NCBI RefSeq assembly: GCF_000424265.1
Contig: NZ_AUJO01000002.1
Span: forward strand, 107,289 to 171,288
Direction: 5' to 3'
Source of the DNA: Butyrivibrio sp. WCD3002
Lineage (GTDB): Bacteria > Bacillota > Clostridia > Lachnospirales > Lachnospiraceae
Length of the DNA stretch: 64,000 nt
How positions within the stretch are numbered: position 1 is the first letter of the stretch; each line of letters opens with the position of its first letter. Of this stretch, positions 19,001-26,166 are shown in pieces. Made by a program: the position numbers and the translations under genes. Below the pieces are notes generated by a model. The model did no database searches, was not told the DNA's origin, and saw only the letters and a program-made list of their open reading frames with translations.

Positions 19001-21645
19001 AGGCTTATAGTGCTGCCTTGAGTAAGTGAAGGAGTTACGCCATTACCACCAACTACTGATGTAACCGTTACATTTCCTTCATAGGGCACATACTGTATAG
19101 ATGAATTCATCTTCTTATCCGATAAAGTAAATCCCTTTAGATTTCTGCCCCTGGTATTAAGTTTTATAGTCCAGGTAACAGTTCTTCTGCTCTTATCTGC
19201 AGAACCTTTTTTGTATATATCAGGAAACGTTCCTACATATGTAGTATCACACTCCATGGATACTTCCTGATCTTTTCCATACTTTGCATTTGCCTTGTTA
19301 TGAATTTTAAGAGCACTACCGTTATTAACGATATCGTCCGGAACTACCAGCTTATAAGTAATGGTATAGCTCTCTCCCTTTTTCAGCCCTTTAAGTGACA
19401 TACTAAACTTGTTACCGGAAAAGGTAGGCTGAACAGATACTGAAGAATTTTCTCCCTTCATTACAATAATTCCTTTAATAGCCTCAGCAACGTTTATTTT
19501 ATTGGTAAGCTCATCGTTCTGTCCGTTATTGCCGGAGTAATCATTAAATACTGTAAGAACATCCTCCAGATTGATTTCATCACCTGACCCTTGGTTAGTT
19601 GTAAGTTTGATAGAATAATTTATAGTCTTTGTATTTGCATCAAGTGTGGCATTGCCTTTCTTTTCAATACCCAGATCATAGTTGTAAACTCTGACTATTT
19701 TTATATCAAAAGTTGCAGGGCCGCCAAAGTCGTAATGAATAGGTTTTTCATTTTCATTCTCATTAAGATTTGCCTTAGCTGCAAAGAAAAATTTACCATC
19801 AATAGGCTGAGTATCATTCAGTTTTGCAAATTCTTCTTCAAAATCAAATGTGACAATGTCTGTTTTACTATCAATAAAGAACGTACCTACAAAAACATTA
19901 TTCTTGTTGTAGATGTATCCCTTTATATCATTTTCCACATCAATTTCATGGTCTGCCAGATTATATTTAGGCACCTCACCTGAACTAAGTGTCCCTGCTC
20001 CAAGCTTATAAGACATAGTAAAAAGGAGTGTGTCACCATTTCCAACCTCAGCACCGGATGAAATAGGTGTACCTCCACTGTATGTAAATGCATTATCCAG
20101 CCAACCGGGTTGAGGATTTTTTGTAACTGAAAGTCCTGTGATCTGCATGCCGGGAACACTTGTATAAGTCGTAAACTCACCGCTGGAGGTATTTCCGGTA
20201 TTACCTTCCTCGGCATGAGCCACGATTACGAACTGGTTAAAAAAACTTGAAACAAGTCCTCCCTTTGCAAAAGGATTTATAAAGATAGCACGAAAAAAGC
20301 GATTAGCAATGCCGGCGGAGTCATTGCTTTTCTTTCCATTACCGGCATTATCATCACTGTTTTCTTCTGTTGAGTCATCACTCTGGATTTTCTCTTTTAT
20401 TCCCTGCTTGTGTTCATCAGAATACTGAACTTTAACCTTATTGTCTTCCGATACTTCTACTGTGCCGTCTGCACCATCGATAGACTTTTCAGTACTCTCA
20501 ACTGTGCCAAATTTAGAAGGAATCTCATAGTGGATATCATCACTTGCTGAAGCTTCTTCAGGAAGCTCATACTTAATTGTTATACGGAGGCTGTCACCGG
20601 GCATAATCTGATCTTCTGTGATTTCTTCCCATTCACCATCCGGTGTCTGGCGCTCAATAACTGTCTTCGTTACGTATTTTGCAAGATCTACAGACTCGGG
20701 GATTTCTACAGTTTTATCAGTCTGTTCCTCTTCCTCAGAAACCTCTTCCTCTACCTTCTCATAAACGAATGTAAGGTTAGTGTCGAGTTTGATTTCCATA
20801 ACATCTTCAGATTCATCCTCTTCAGTCTCAGGATCATCCTTTGGAACTACTTCGTAATATTTGTAGCCCTCATCATCAGAAGTAGTATAGATCATAACCG
20901 TTATCTTCTCGATAGCGATCTTCTCTGTTTCTTCTTTATCTTCGTTGTAGTACTCGTAGATTACTTCTTTGAAATTATGACCATCAATTGTTCTGGCATC
21001 ATCCTCGAAGATCATGCTGTCCATAAGACTGATCTTCTTTTCGTCAGCCAGAGCTTCGCCGTCTTCTCCAAGTATAAGCTCGCCGTCCTGATCCACGTAG
21101 GAAACAGTAAGCTCTACATCCTGTGTGAGCTCTTCATCCAGTGCGCCAGCTATAGTTTCTATTGAAACATCTTCATTATCAACTGCATCAGCGTCCTCAT
21201 CACTCGCTTCTTCTGATGCTTCATCTGCAGCTTCCTCTGATACTTCACTTGAAGCTTCTTCGGAGGCTTCATCTGAATAGGACTCGTCCGCGGTTTCTTC
21301 AGCAACATCTTCATAAGCATCGATATCCTCAGTACTTTCCTCTTCGGACACTTCGTCTGTATTCTCATCCTCGCTATCATAAGAGGATTCTGCCTCATCT
21401 GAAGAATATTCCTCATCGCTGTCTATCTCAGTTGCTTCAGCATCATTGCCCTCTGTCTCAAGGACCATACCTATATCTTCCGCACCTTCTTCTGTAACAG
21501 CAGATGCCGCTCTATTCATTGAATACAGCGTTATTGTTGTTACCAGCATAGCCAGTACCAGCATTACAGAGCCCCACCTTCTTGCAAAGGCATGTCTCTT
21601 GATATATTCTTCTGCTTTTCTTTGTCCTGAATTTCGTATTGCCAT
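16090..21645 (-). CDS. Giant LPXTG surface adhesin with acidic stalk, under a c-di-GMP riboswitch
   Basis: The 1851-residue product begins MAIRNSGQRKAEEYIKRH and has a membrane-spanning export signal (about 22-48). A very acidic Glu/Asp/Ser region (60-165) leads into a mucin-binding-like or MBG-like segment (180-300) and many repeated adhesion domains. A SpaA/CnaB unit near 1490-1570 carries the box LVEITPPAGY. The sorting signal LPSTG is at 1813-1817, followed by a helix and a RKKRRKYNK tail. Its N-terminal 70 residues and the D-L-A-K-Y-V-T-K-T domain are clearly related to the 1711-residue adhesin, so they are paralogues, each with its own riboswitch. GAGAGG precedes the ATG. It is the only gene between its riboswitch and the next promoter. 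Sorting is probably by one of the downstream sortases. Confidence 0.9.
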   Translation of the reverse strand: MAIRNSGQRKAEEYIKRHAFARRWGSVMLVLAMLVTTITLYSMNRAASAVTEEGAEDIGMVLETEGNDAEATEIDSDEEYSSDEAESSYDSEDENTDEVSEEESTEDIDAYEDVAEETADESYSDEASEEASSEVSEEAADEASEEASDEDADAVDNEDVSIETIAGALDEELTQDVELTVSYVDQDGELILGEDGEALADEKKISLMDSMIFEDDARTIDGHNFKEVIYEYYNEDKEETEKIAIEKITVMIYTTSDDEGYKYYEVVPKDDPETEEDESEDVMEIKLDTNLTFVYEKVEEEVSEEEEQTDKTVEIPESVDLAKYVTKTVIERQTPDGEWEEITEDQIMPGDSLRITIKYELPEEASASDDIHYEIPSKFGTVESTEKSIDGADGTVEVSEDNKVKVQYSDEHKQGIKEKIQSDDSTEENSDDNAGNGKKSNDSAGIANRFFRAIFINPFAKGGLVSSFFNQFVIVAHAEEGNTGNTSSGEFTTYTSVPGMQITGLSVTKNPQPGWLDNAFTYSGGTPISSGAEVGNGDTLLFTMSYKLGAGTLSSGEVPKYNLADHEIDVENDIKGYIYNKNNVFVGTFFIDSKTDIVTFDFEEEFAKLNDTQPIDGKFFFAAKANLNENENEKPIHYDFGGPATFDIKIVRVYNYDLGIEKKGNATLDANTKTINYSIKLTTNQGSGDEINLEDVLTVFNDYSGNNGQNDELTNKINVAEAIKGIIVMKGENSSVSVQPTFSGNKFSMSLKGLKKGESYTITYKLVVPDDIVNNGSALKIHNKANAKYGKDQEVSMECDTTYVGTFPDIYKKGSADKSRRTVTWTIKLNTRGRNLKGFTLSDKKMNSSIQYVPYEGNVTVTSVVGGNGVTPSLTQGSTISLKDGYKFEVDDYSTYTFTYSYVYTNDDISWGSGIYNKAFILNVDKQGNEYQGWVGISDNSYADKKNDGYEWDNDNWVKLKWNVSLLAPIYNNDGANKSEYWTYEDIIRDSAQVITEDQLTVIENNLRSALTAVNYAGTIRVEKGEQITVNGSNGVNKSGYKGFKVYFYGDLNTNVKFSYYSYGYRGDGSEDIRFYNNAIVYGKEIGDSIGFDKLKIEKKDGNRVGGASQYEYYDDALFNEGILTWIIKFTIPLNTRYDKLVVTDTLPENVTLIENGYVTKSGITINGLELGQDESFQNTNYVRPLEENTLAYYEGKLEKDGRNIRVSFNPQKLKGEMTGSSVDMYLRVRAKINGDFDFATLKKGVFTNTVKAGTEDNDEIVSDLQTQTITKTESFITKSAITGIEGTRNTVEYSLDINPNASDLLPNGDTLTLTDNLVAQCAAESAATLLNDSIKVYQVITDEQGNQREEELDSTKYSYETTTNSAYTDYWRHYSNTSTIVFKIPDKMHLKVKYRYTFTFTGASNDQIWPEIEISNTATLEGVSVSGNNDQENTKFVIDKAGVNADVKGINVFKKDKDTGAALANAVFKLYKWNGTTWEEVKEYTSAADGLMAISDIVFNNAYKLVEITPPAGYLKSDKELLFYISASDEKEFPLNIPKDFQALGGMICTQGQEIPFVNESKKTSITINKNWVNADAATKPNSISVKLARRYVVNADAPTGTYYTVHVDHRSGDNGNITDYTGFPSVKAGSTLKFTIYGINLSTHGHLPTVTVNGNVMDVSSLFDTSGEQFVEISIPVDKDLNVTVRDNTQMDGWDELHPSISSDRLRRAGSSSSEVEDESFQKYITITPDNDGYWSWNSLDQNAGLDRYHEEPIQGADGKTVTKKYEYLYYIEEVSSVYYTAKISENNEVGINSGEFTITNTRNDIQPYSLPSTGGSGRLPFTIGGIALVTLALVGEEIVRKKRRKYNK

Positions 21646-21683
21646 ATCAGGTACCTCTCTTACTACCAGGGCGCTTTAGACAT

Positions 21684-21720
21684 AAAAAATGCCCTGTCTG
21701 AAACCGCGTCAAACAAGGCA
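21684..21720 (-). terminator. Riboswitch-linked intrinsic terminator, 1851-residue adhesin gene
   Basis: TGCC-TTGTTTGA and TCAGACAGGGCA (minus strand) form a stem of about 12 bp followed by six U residues, directly after the aptamer and about 40 nt before the adhesin ATG. Confidence 0.88.
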
Positions 21721-21732
21721 CATAATCTAGTA

Positions 21733-21835
21733 GTAAAAGCTGCACATCATTTGTGCAGGCAGCTGGCTGTCTGCCAGGCAAGCAGACCCTATAGCTTTGC
21801 GTCGCTATCTCACGATAGTTTTGCCCTGAATAACT
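21733..21835 (-). ncRNA. Cyclic di-GMP-I (GEMM-I) riboswitch aptamer, adhesin leader
   Basis: The minus strand shows CAGGGCAAAAC, a P2 hairpin with a GAGA loop (CTATCGTGAGATAG), GACGCAAAGCTATAGGG, a P3 stem (GTCTGC / GGCAGAC) and the receptor strand CAGCCAGCTGCC. The order and spacing match the GEMM-I aptamer and the copy at 15863-15967. A TGCACA/TGTGCA hairpin just after it (21741-21757) may take part in the terminator switch. Confidence 0.93.
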
Positions 21836-21848
21836 ATTTATTTAGTTG

Positions 21849-21884
21849 TCAAGTACGATGTACAGCCTTTTTCATCGCACTTGA
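21849..21884 (-). promoter_or_regulatory. Hairpin upstream of the second aptamer
   Basis: TCAAGTACGATG (21849-21860) pairs with CATCGCACTTGA (21873-21884) at 11 of 12 positions. It lies in the leader between promoter and aptamer, and is absent from the other riboswitch module. The left arm shares the string GTCAAGTACGA with the 41-bp repeat read on its minus strand. Confidence 0.45.
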
Positions 21885-21912
21885 AAGTAAATTTCACACT
21901 TACGTTAAATTT

Positions 21913-21941
21913 ATGATAAAACATTTGAAAAGAAAAATCAA
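21913..21941 (-). promoter_or_regulatory. Promoter of the riboswitch-controlled adhesin gene
   Basis: TTGATT (21936-21941), a 17-bp spacer (TTTCTTTTCAAATGTTT) and TATCAT (21913-21918) on the minus strand. It is nearly the same sequence as the promoter at 16009-16037, which supports both. From here up to the rplT terminator (21942-22150) I see no gene. Confidence 0.75.
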
Positions 21942-22161
21942 TATTTATTTCTATTTTTCAAATATTTTTTCATTTGTGATTGCAGTGATATAAATCCATG
22001 GTTACCCTTACAATACAACACTATACTTAAAAGCGCCTATTTACAATAGATTACAGACTTTTTTTCTAAAGAATTTATCCTTGTTTATACTTTTTATAAT
22101 TACATTATAAGAATTTCAATTTTCAGGAATATTGAAAGTGGAACGTAAAGAATAAAAAGAA

Positions 22162-22192
22162 AAAACGCATCATCCCATGTGGGATAATGCGT
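22162..22192 (-). terminator. Intrinsic terminator of the infC-rpmI-rplT operon
   Basis: ACGCATTATCCCA and TGGGATGATGCGT (minus strand, one mismatch) form a tight stem followed by a run of U residues. It is 100 nt downstream of the rplT stop, with a repeat element in between. Confidence 0.9.
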
Positions 22193-22195
22193 CTA

Positions 22196-22290
22196 GAAAA
22201 TACCTCATTTAAGGAAGCTCTGCTCTCACTTCGTTCGACAGAGCAACTCCAAAACACTAAATTCGAAAATACCTCATTAAGTGTTTTGGG
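22196..22290. repeat. Repeat element in the rplT 3-prime untranslated region
   Basis: Two direct repeats of GAAAATACCTCATTTAAG type (22196-22213 and 22265-22281) flank a stem GCTCTG...CAGAGC (22217-22244) and overlap a 10-bp stem CCAAAACACT/AGTGTTTTGG (22249-22289). The layout of short direct repeats around hairpins suggests a small non-autonomous interspersed repeat lodged between rplT and its terminator. Confidence 0.5.
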
Positions 22291-22291
22291 T

Positions 22292-22648
22292 TTAAGCAAT
22301 CTTCTGCTTAGCGATCTCTGTAAGAGTCTTGAAGCCTTCTGCATCGTTAACTGCCATCTCAGCAAGCATCTTGCGGTTGATATCTACACCTGCAAGCTTG
22401 AGACCGTGCATAAGGTTTGAATAAGACATGCCGTTAAGACGAGCTGCTGCATTGATACGTGTGATCCAAAGAGATCTCATATCTCTCTTCTTCTGCTTAC
22501 GTCCAGCGAATGCAGATGTAAGTGCTCTCATAACTGACTGCTTTGCTACTCTGTACTGCTTTGATCTAGCGCCTCTATAGCCCTTTGCGAGCTTTAAAAC
22601 TCTCTTATGCTTCTTCTTGGCGTTCATGCCACCTTTAATTCTTGCCAT
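22292..22648 (-). CDS. rplT: 50S ribosomal protein L20
   Basis: The 118-residue basic protein starts [24 protein letters not shown], the classic L20 N-terminus. It binds 23S rRNA early in 50S assembly. The length is normal. AGGAGGAAAC lies upstream, 53 nt after rpmI. It is the last gene of the infC-rpmI-rplT operon; in Firmicutes L20 often represses its own operon by binding the leader. Confidence 0.98.
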   Translation of the reverse strand: MARIKGGMNAKKKHKRVLKLAKGYRGARSKQYRVAKQSVMRALTSAFAGRKQKKRDMRSLWITRINAAARLNGMSYSNLMHGLKLAGVDINRKMLAEMAVNDAEGFKTLTEIAKQKIA

Positions 22649-22701
22649 TTTTGTTTCCTCCTAAATTATTCTGGTACTGCTCTTAAACGATAATACTTGG
22701 A

Positions 22702-22902
22702 TTAAACGTAAGGCAGAATCTTCTTCATGTTCTTAACATTAGTAGCGTCAACAACTGCTGCCTGTCTAAGAGTTCTCTTCTTCTTTGTTGTCTTCTTTGT
22801 AAGAATGTGACGCTTGTACGCCTTGTTACGGATCAGCTTACCTGTGCCTGTTACTTTGAAACGCTTGGCAGCAGATCTGTTTGTTTTCATCTTGTGCTGC
22901 AT
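22702..22902 (-). CDS. rpmI: 50S ribosomal protein L35
   Basis: The 66-residue protein starts [19 protein letters not shown], a typical L35, and ends NMKKILPYV. It is a small basic component of the large ribosomal subunit. AGGAGG precedes the ATG. It is read between infC (114-nt gap) and rplT. Confidence 0.98.
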   Translation of the reverse strand: MQHKMKTNRSAAKRFKVTGTGKLIRNKAYKRHILTKKTTKKKRTLRQAAVVDATNVKNMKKILPYV

Positions 22903-23016
22903 AACTAAATCCTCCTATGCTTGTAAATTATTGCTATAGCCTGTCTAAGACAGCGTAATCATCCATGAATGTTTTTGAACAATTACTTTATATGTAACCT
23001 GCAATTGCAGGAGACA

Positions 23017-23529
23017 TTACTTCTTCTCAGTAAGGAACATAGTCATACTGCGTCCCTCAACCTTGGGCTGCTTATCGATAACAGCAACATCCTCAAGAGC
23101 CTTGGCAAAATCTGTAAGGATATGCACACTTGCTCCCATGTGAGCCATCTCACGTCCTCTGAAGCGAAGAGTAATCTTTACTCTGTTGCCCTTCTCAAGG
23201 AACTTCTTGGCTGCATTAACCTTAGTATTAAGGTCATTTGTATCAATGTTGGGTGAAAGTCTGATCTCTTTGATCTCGACATTCTTCTGCTTCTTACGGG
23301 CTTCCTTCTCTTTACGAAGCTGCTCATACTTGAACTTACCGTAATCAACAATACGACAAACCGGCGGCTTAGCGTTGGGAGCGATCTTAACAAGATCAAC
23401 ACCGGCTTCATCGGCAAGCTTTCTGGCATCAGCGATAGGCATAACACCAAGCTGCTCATTGTCAACCCCAATTACACGAACTTCTTTGTCTCGGATCTGT
23501 TCATTGATGAATAAATCGTTGTTGCTAAT
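23017..23529 (-). CDS. infC: Translation initiation factor IF-3, with AUU start codon
   Basis: IF-3 binds the 30S subunit, prevents premature subunit joining and checks the start codon. The conserved text begins INEQIRDKEVRVIG upstream of the first in-frame ATG (23442), so that ATG cannot be the start. The frame runs back to ATT at 23527-23529, which has GGAGG nine bases upstream, giving 170 residues, the normal length. Core motifs are APNAKPPVCRIVDYGKF and the C-terminal RFRGREMAH. AUU initiation of infC is known in enterobacteria and Bacillaceae, where IF-3 discriminates against its own start codon for feedback control. It leads the operon behind an attenuator. Confidence 0.96.
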   Translation of the reverse strand: MSNNDLFINEQIRDKEVRVIGVDNEQLGVMPIADARKLADEAGVDLVKIAPNAKPPVCRIVDYGKFKYEQLRKEKEARKKQKNVEIKEIRLSPNIDTNDLNTKVNAAKKFLEKGNRVKITLRFRGREMAHMGASVHILTDFAKALEDVAVIDKQPKVEGRSMTMFLTEKK

Positions 23530-23551
23530 TGCTTTGTACCTCCAATAGTAA

Positions 23552-23582
23552 ATAAAAAAGTGGACTCACAAGGAATCCACTT
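23552..23582 (-). terminator. Leader attenuator of the infC operon
   Basis: On the minus strand AAGTGGA and TCCACTT flank a loop of about 11 nt, followed by TTTTTTATT, 20 nt before the infC ribosome site. Placed between promoter and infC, it fits a transcription attenuator. Confidence 0.75.
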
Positions 23583-23727
23583 AATAATCTTCAAAACAAC
23601 CAATGTCATGATAATACAATTCGTAAATATAAACCATAAATCTCATGCATTGTCTGAAAATATTAACACCTGCCAGCGTAGCCGCAGGGTGAGAGTGGAA
23701 TCCTCTGCTTTGTTTTCATACCTAACT
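23583..23727 (-). ncRNA. Structured infC-rpmI-rplT leader (L20-leader-like)
   Basis: The roughly 150-nt transcribed leader carries GAGGATTCCACTCTCACC and a GC-rich CTGCGGCTACGCTGGCAG hairpin. It ends in an attenuator that repeats the TGGATTCC text. Firmicute infC operons have L20-binding leaders of this layout. The exact family assignment is inferred; a covariance search with the Rfam L20_leader model would test it. Confidence 0.5.
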
Positions 23728-23756
23728 AAGATACAATGTCAGTTCAAATCTGTCAA
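23728..23756 (-). promoter_or_regulatory. Promoter of the infC operon
   Basis: TTGACA (23751-23756), a 17-bp spacer and TATCTT (23728-23733) on the minus strand, a near-consensus sigma-A promoter about 200 nt before infC. Confidence 0.85.
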
Positions 23757-23825
23757 GCACTTTTTTCATTGTAATCCTTTTTCAATTTATCTTATAGAAG
23801 TTTTTGTATCGAATATTGTTTTATT

Positions 23826-24431
23826 TCAGCAAACTCCTAATGCCTGAAGTTCGCTCTCTACCTGCTCGTAGCTCTTAAAAACAATACCGTTCATGCCAAA
23901 ATCTCTGGCTGCGATTATGTTCTTCTCGGTGTCATCTATAAACACGCATTCTCCAGGAACAAGATCATATCTTTTGGTGATAAGTTCATAGATAGCTCTG
24001 TCGGGCTTAATCACCTTATCCTTATAACTGAGGATGCCGCCATCTATCTCATCTAAAAATTCCTGCATAAAGGGATTGGCATCAAGAGCCTGCTTGGAAA
24101 AGTTCGAAAGAACAAGTACTTTATAGCCCTTGCCTTTAAGCTCCTTTATCCAGGGAATGGTCCTTTCTCTTTTTATCAGAAGACCTGTAAGATCGCTAAA
24201 AGCCAGTCTTATTTCATCCTCTATCTCAGGGTCATTTTTTACAAATCCATCAATGATTCCCTTTGTATCAAGGACTCCTCTGTCAAATTCATCCCAGGCA
24301 CTGCTTCTGACACTGGCATTACCAATACGCTGTACCATATCTTCATCAAAGCCCTGTTTTCTGATAATGTTCTCCCAGCTAAAATCCACCAGAACGCCGC
24401 CAATATCAAAAATAACCGTCTTTATAGCCAT
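23826..24431 (-). CDS. HAD-superfamily phosphatase, YihX-like
   Basis: The 201-residue cytosolic protein has the HAD motifs in order. Motif I is IFDIGGVLVDF (nucleophile Asp), with Gly in place of the usual second Asp, as in the YihX branch. Motif II is VLSNFS, motif III Lys is in KPDRAIYEL, and motif IV is FIDDTEKN. YihX of E. coli is an alpha-glucose-1-phosphate phosphatase; the substrate here is open. The frame is open to 24512, but AAGGTGAAGAG before MAIKTV marks ATG 24431. It is 16 nt after the small membrane protein gene, so the two are probably co-transcribed. Confidence 0.85.
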   Translation of the reverse strand: MAIKTVIFDIGGVLVDFSWENIIRKQGFDEDMVQRIGNASVRSSAWDEFDRGVLDTKGIIDGFVKNDPEIEDEIRLAFSDLTGLLIKRERTIPWIKELKGKGYKVLVLSNFSKQALDANPFMQEFLDEIDGGILSYKDKVIKPDRAIYELITKRYDLVPGECVFIDDTEKNIIAARDFGMNGIVFKSYEQVESELQALGVC

Positions 24432-24447
24432 CTCTTCACCTTCTAAA

Positions 24448-24735
24448 TTACTGATCTGTGTTTTCTTTATCTGATGCCCCATCAAATTTTCCGTAGGGAT
24501 CCGGGGATGCAACTGTTCTCTTTCCTGAAAGAGCAGTGTAAACCCAAAGGATGAGCCATACCAGTATCGGAATTGCTACAGTTGCAGCTGCACATGCAAG
24601 AAAAGCGCTGCCGGGGCCTGTCTTACCAAATAATGCTACAAAAAAGAATACCACATATACCAGTAAAAGCAAAACTATGCAGACCCATGCAATTACACGC
24701 TTTGCAAGCGGTGTCTTTTTATTTTCATTCTCCAT
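24448..24735 (-). CDS. Small two-helix membrane protein, unknown function
   Basis: The 95-residue protein has two hydrophobic helices (about 13-36 and 43-69) and a hydrophilic C-terminus (KRTVASPDPYGKFDGASDKENTDQ). No family is recognised. It is read with the HAD phosphatase gene 16 nt downstream. Confidence 0.7.
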   Translation of the reverse strand: MENENKKTPLAKRVIAWVCIVLLLLVYVVFFFVALFGKTGPGSAFLACAAATVAIPILVWLILWVYTALSGKRTVASPDPYGKFDGASDKENTDQ

Positions 24736-24773
24736 AATTATTCTCCATAAAAAGGAATTATCTCAAATTAGAT

Positions 24774-24805
24774 AAAAAGCCCCGCCGTAATATCAGCGGC
24801 GAGGC
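24774..24805 (-). terminator. Intrinsic terminator downstream of purA
   Basis: GCC-T-CGCCG and CGGCG-G-GGC (minus strand, loop CTGATATTA) are followed by TTTTTATC. It begins 18 nt after the purA stop. Confidence 0.9.
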
Positions 24806-24822
24806 TATCAGTTACTCTCAAA

Positions 24823-26115
24823 TTATCTGCTAAGAGGGCTCTCACGATAGATGATATCTTCACGTGAAGGACCGTTGGATACCATTGTGATCGGATATCC
24901 GATTTCCTTCTCAATGAACTCGATATACTTGCGGCAGTTCTCAGGAAGCTCCTCATACTTCTTGATACCACGGATATCGCATTTCCATCCGGGAAGAGTC
25001 TCATAAACAGGCTTAGCCTTCTCAAGAAGGTGTGTTACAGGGAATTCCTTGGTAACCTCACCGTCAATATCATAACCAACACATACCGGAATCTCATCAA
25101 GATATCCAAGTACATCAAGTACAGTGAAAGCTACATCTGTAGCGCCCTGAAGTCTGCAGCCATACTTGCTGGCAACACAGTCGTACCAACCCATACGTCT
25201 CGGACGACCTGTTGTAGCGCCGTACTCACCGCCGTCACCACCGCGTCTTCTGAGCTCATCTGCCTCTTCACCAAATATCTCTGATGTGAAAGCACCTGCT
25301 CCAACTGCTGATGAATATGCCTTATTTACAACTACAATCTGCTTAATATCGTAAGGAGCAATTCCTGCGCCGATTGCACCATAAGCTGCAAGAGTTGAAG
25401 AAGATGTAACCATAGGATAGATACCGTGATCGGGATCCTTCATGGTTCCAAGCTGTCCCTCAAGAAGAACAGTCTTATTCTCCTTAATAGCCTTATCAAG
25501 GAAAAGAGATGTATCCGCAACATAAGGCTTAACCATATCTCTCCACTGATGAAGAGTCTCAAGAAGCTCAGCAGGATCAATCTCAGGCTTGTGATAAAGC
25601 TCTCTGAGAAGAATGTTCTTTGTTACAAGAACTCTCTCAACCTTCTCTTTAAGAAGTTCTTCATCGAATAATTCATTTACCTGGAATCCGATCTTTGCAT
25701 ACTTATCTGAATAAAAAGGAGCAATTCCCGACTTGGTAGAACCAAAGGACTTACCGCCAAGTCTCTCCTCTTCATACTGATCAAACAGAATGTGATAAGG
25801 CATCACAAACTGACAACGATCTGAAATTAAAAGATTGGGTGTGGGAACTCCCTTTTCAATAACTGACTGAAGTTCACCGATAAGTACAGGAATATTAAGA
25901 GCTACTCCGTTACCTATAATATTTGTTATATGCTGATGAAAAACTCCGGATGGAAGTGTGTGAAGCGCAAATTTGCCATACTCATTTACGATAGTATGAC
26001 CTGCATTGGCTCCTCCCTGAAAACGTACAACCACATCGGCATTGTCTGCCATCATGTCTGTAATCTTACCTTTTCCTTCATCACCCCAGTTTGCACCAAC
26101 TACTGCTTTAACCAT
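24823..26115 (-). CDS. purA: Adenylosuccinate synthetase
   Basis: The 430-residue enzyme makes adenylosuccinate from IMP, aspartate and GTP, the first AMP-specific step. It has the GTP-binding loop GDEGKGK at about 11-17, the N-terminal MVKAVVGANWGDEGKG, the switch text GHTIVNEYGKFALHTLPSG and the C-terminal VSNGPSREDIIY. Length and start (GGAGG upstream) are normal. It is a single-gene unit ended by a strong terminator, and pairs functionally with purB at 40289-41722. Confidence 0.97.
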   Translation of the reverse strand: MVKAVVGANWGDEGKGKITDMMADNADVVVRFQGGANAGHTIVNEYGKFALHTLPSGVFHQHITNIIGNGVALNIPVLIGELQSVIEKGVPTPNLLISDRCQFVMPYHILFDQYEEERLGGKSFGSTKSGIAPFYSDKYAKIGFQVNELFDEELLKEKVERVLVTKNILLRELYHKPEIDPAELLETLHQWRDMVKPYVADTSLFLDKAIKENKTVLLEGQLGTMKDPDHGIYPMVTSSSTLAAYGAIGAGIAPYDIKQIVVVNKAYSSAVGAGAFTSEIFGEEADELRRRGGDGGEYGATTGRPRRMGWYDCVASKYGCRLQGATDVAFTVLDVLGYLDEIPVCVGYDIDGEVTKEFPVTHLLEKAKPVYETLPGWKCDIRGIKKYEELPENCRKYIEFIEKEIGYPITMVSNGPSREDIIYRESPLSR

Positions 26116-26166
26116 ATTTCCTCCATTCTGTGTTACGCATGGGTTATTCGCAACGTTACAAAGATA

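Noticed and set aside
21159-21497. Overlapping ORFs on both strands across the Glu/Asp-rich part of the 1851-residue adhesin
   Set aside because: They are frame shadows of biased codons, with no homology pattern and no starts that make sense.
23442-23529. infC beginning at the first ATG (23442)
   Set aside because: It would remove the conserved INEQIR segment of IF-3. The AUU start has a correctly spaced GGAGG.
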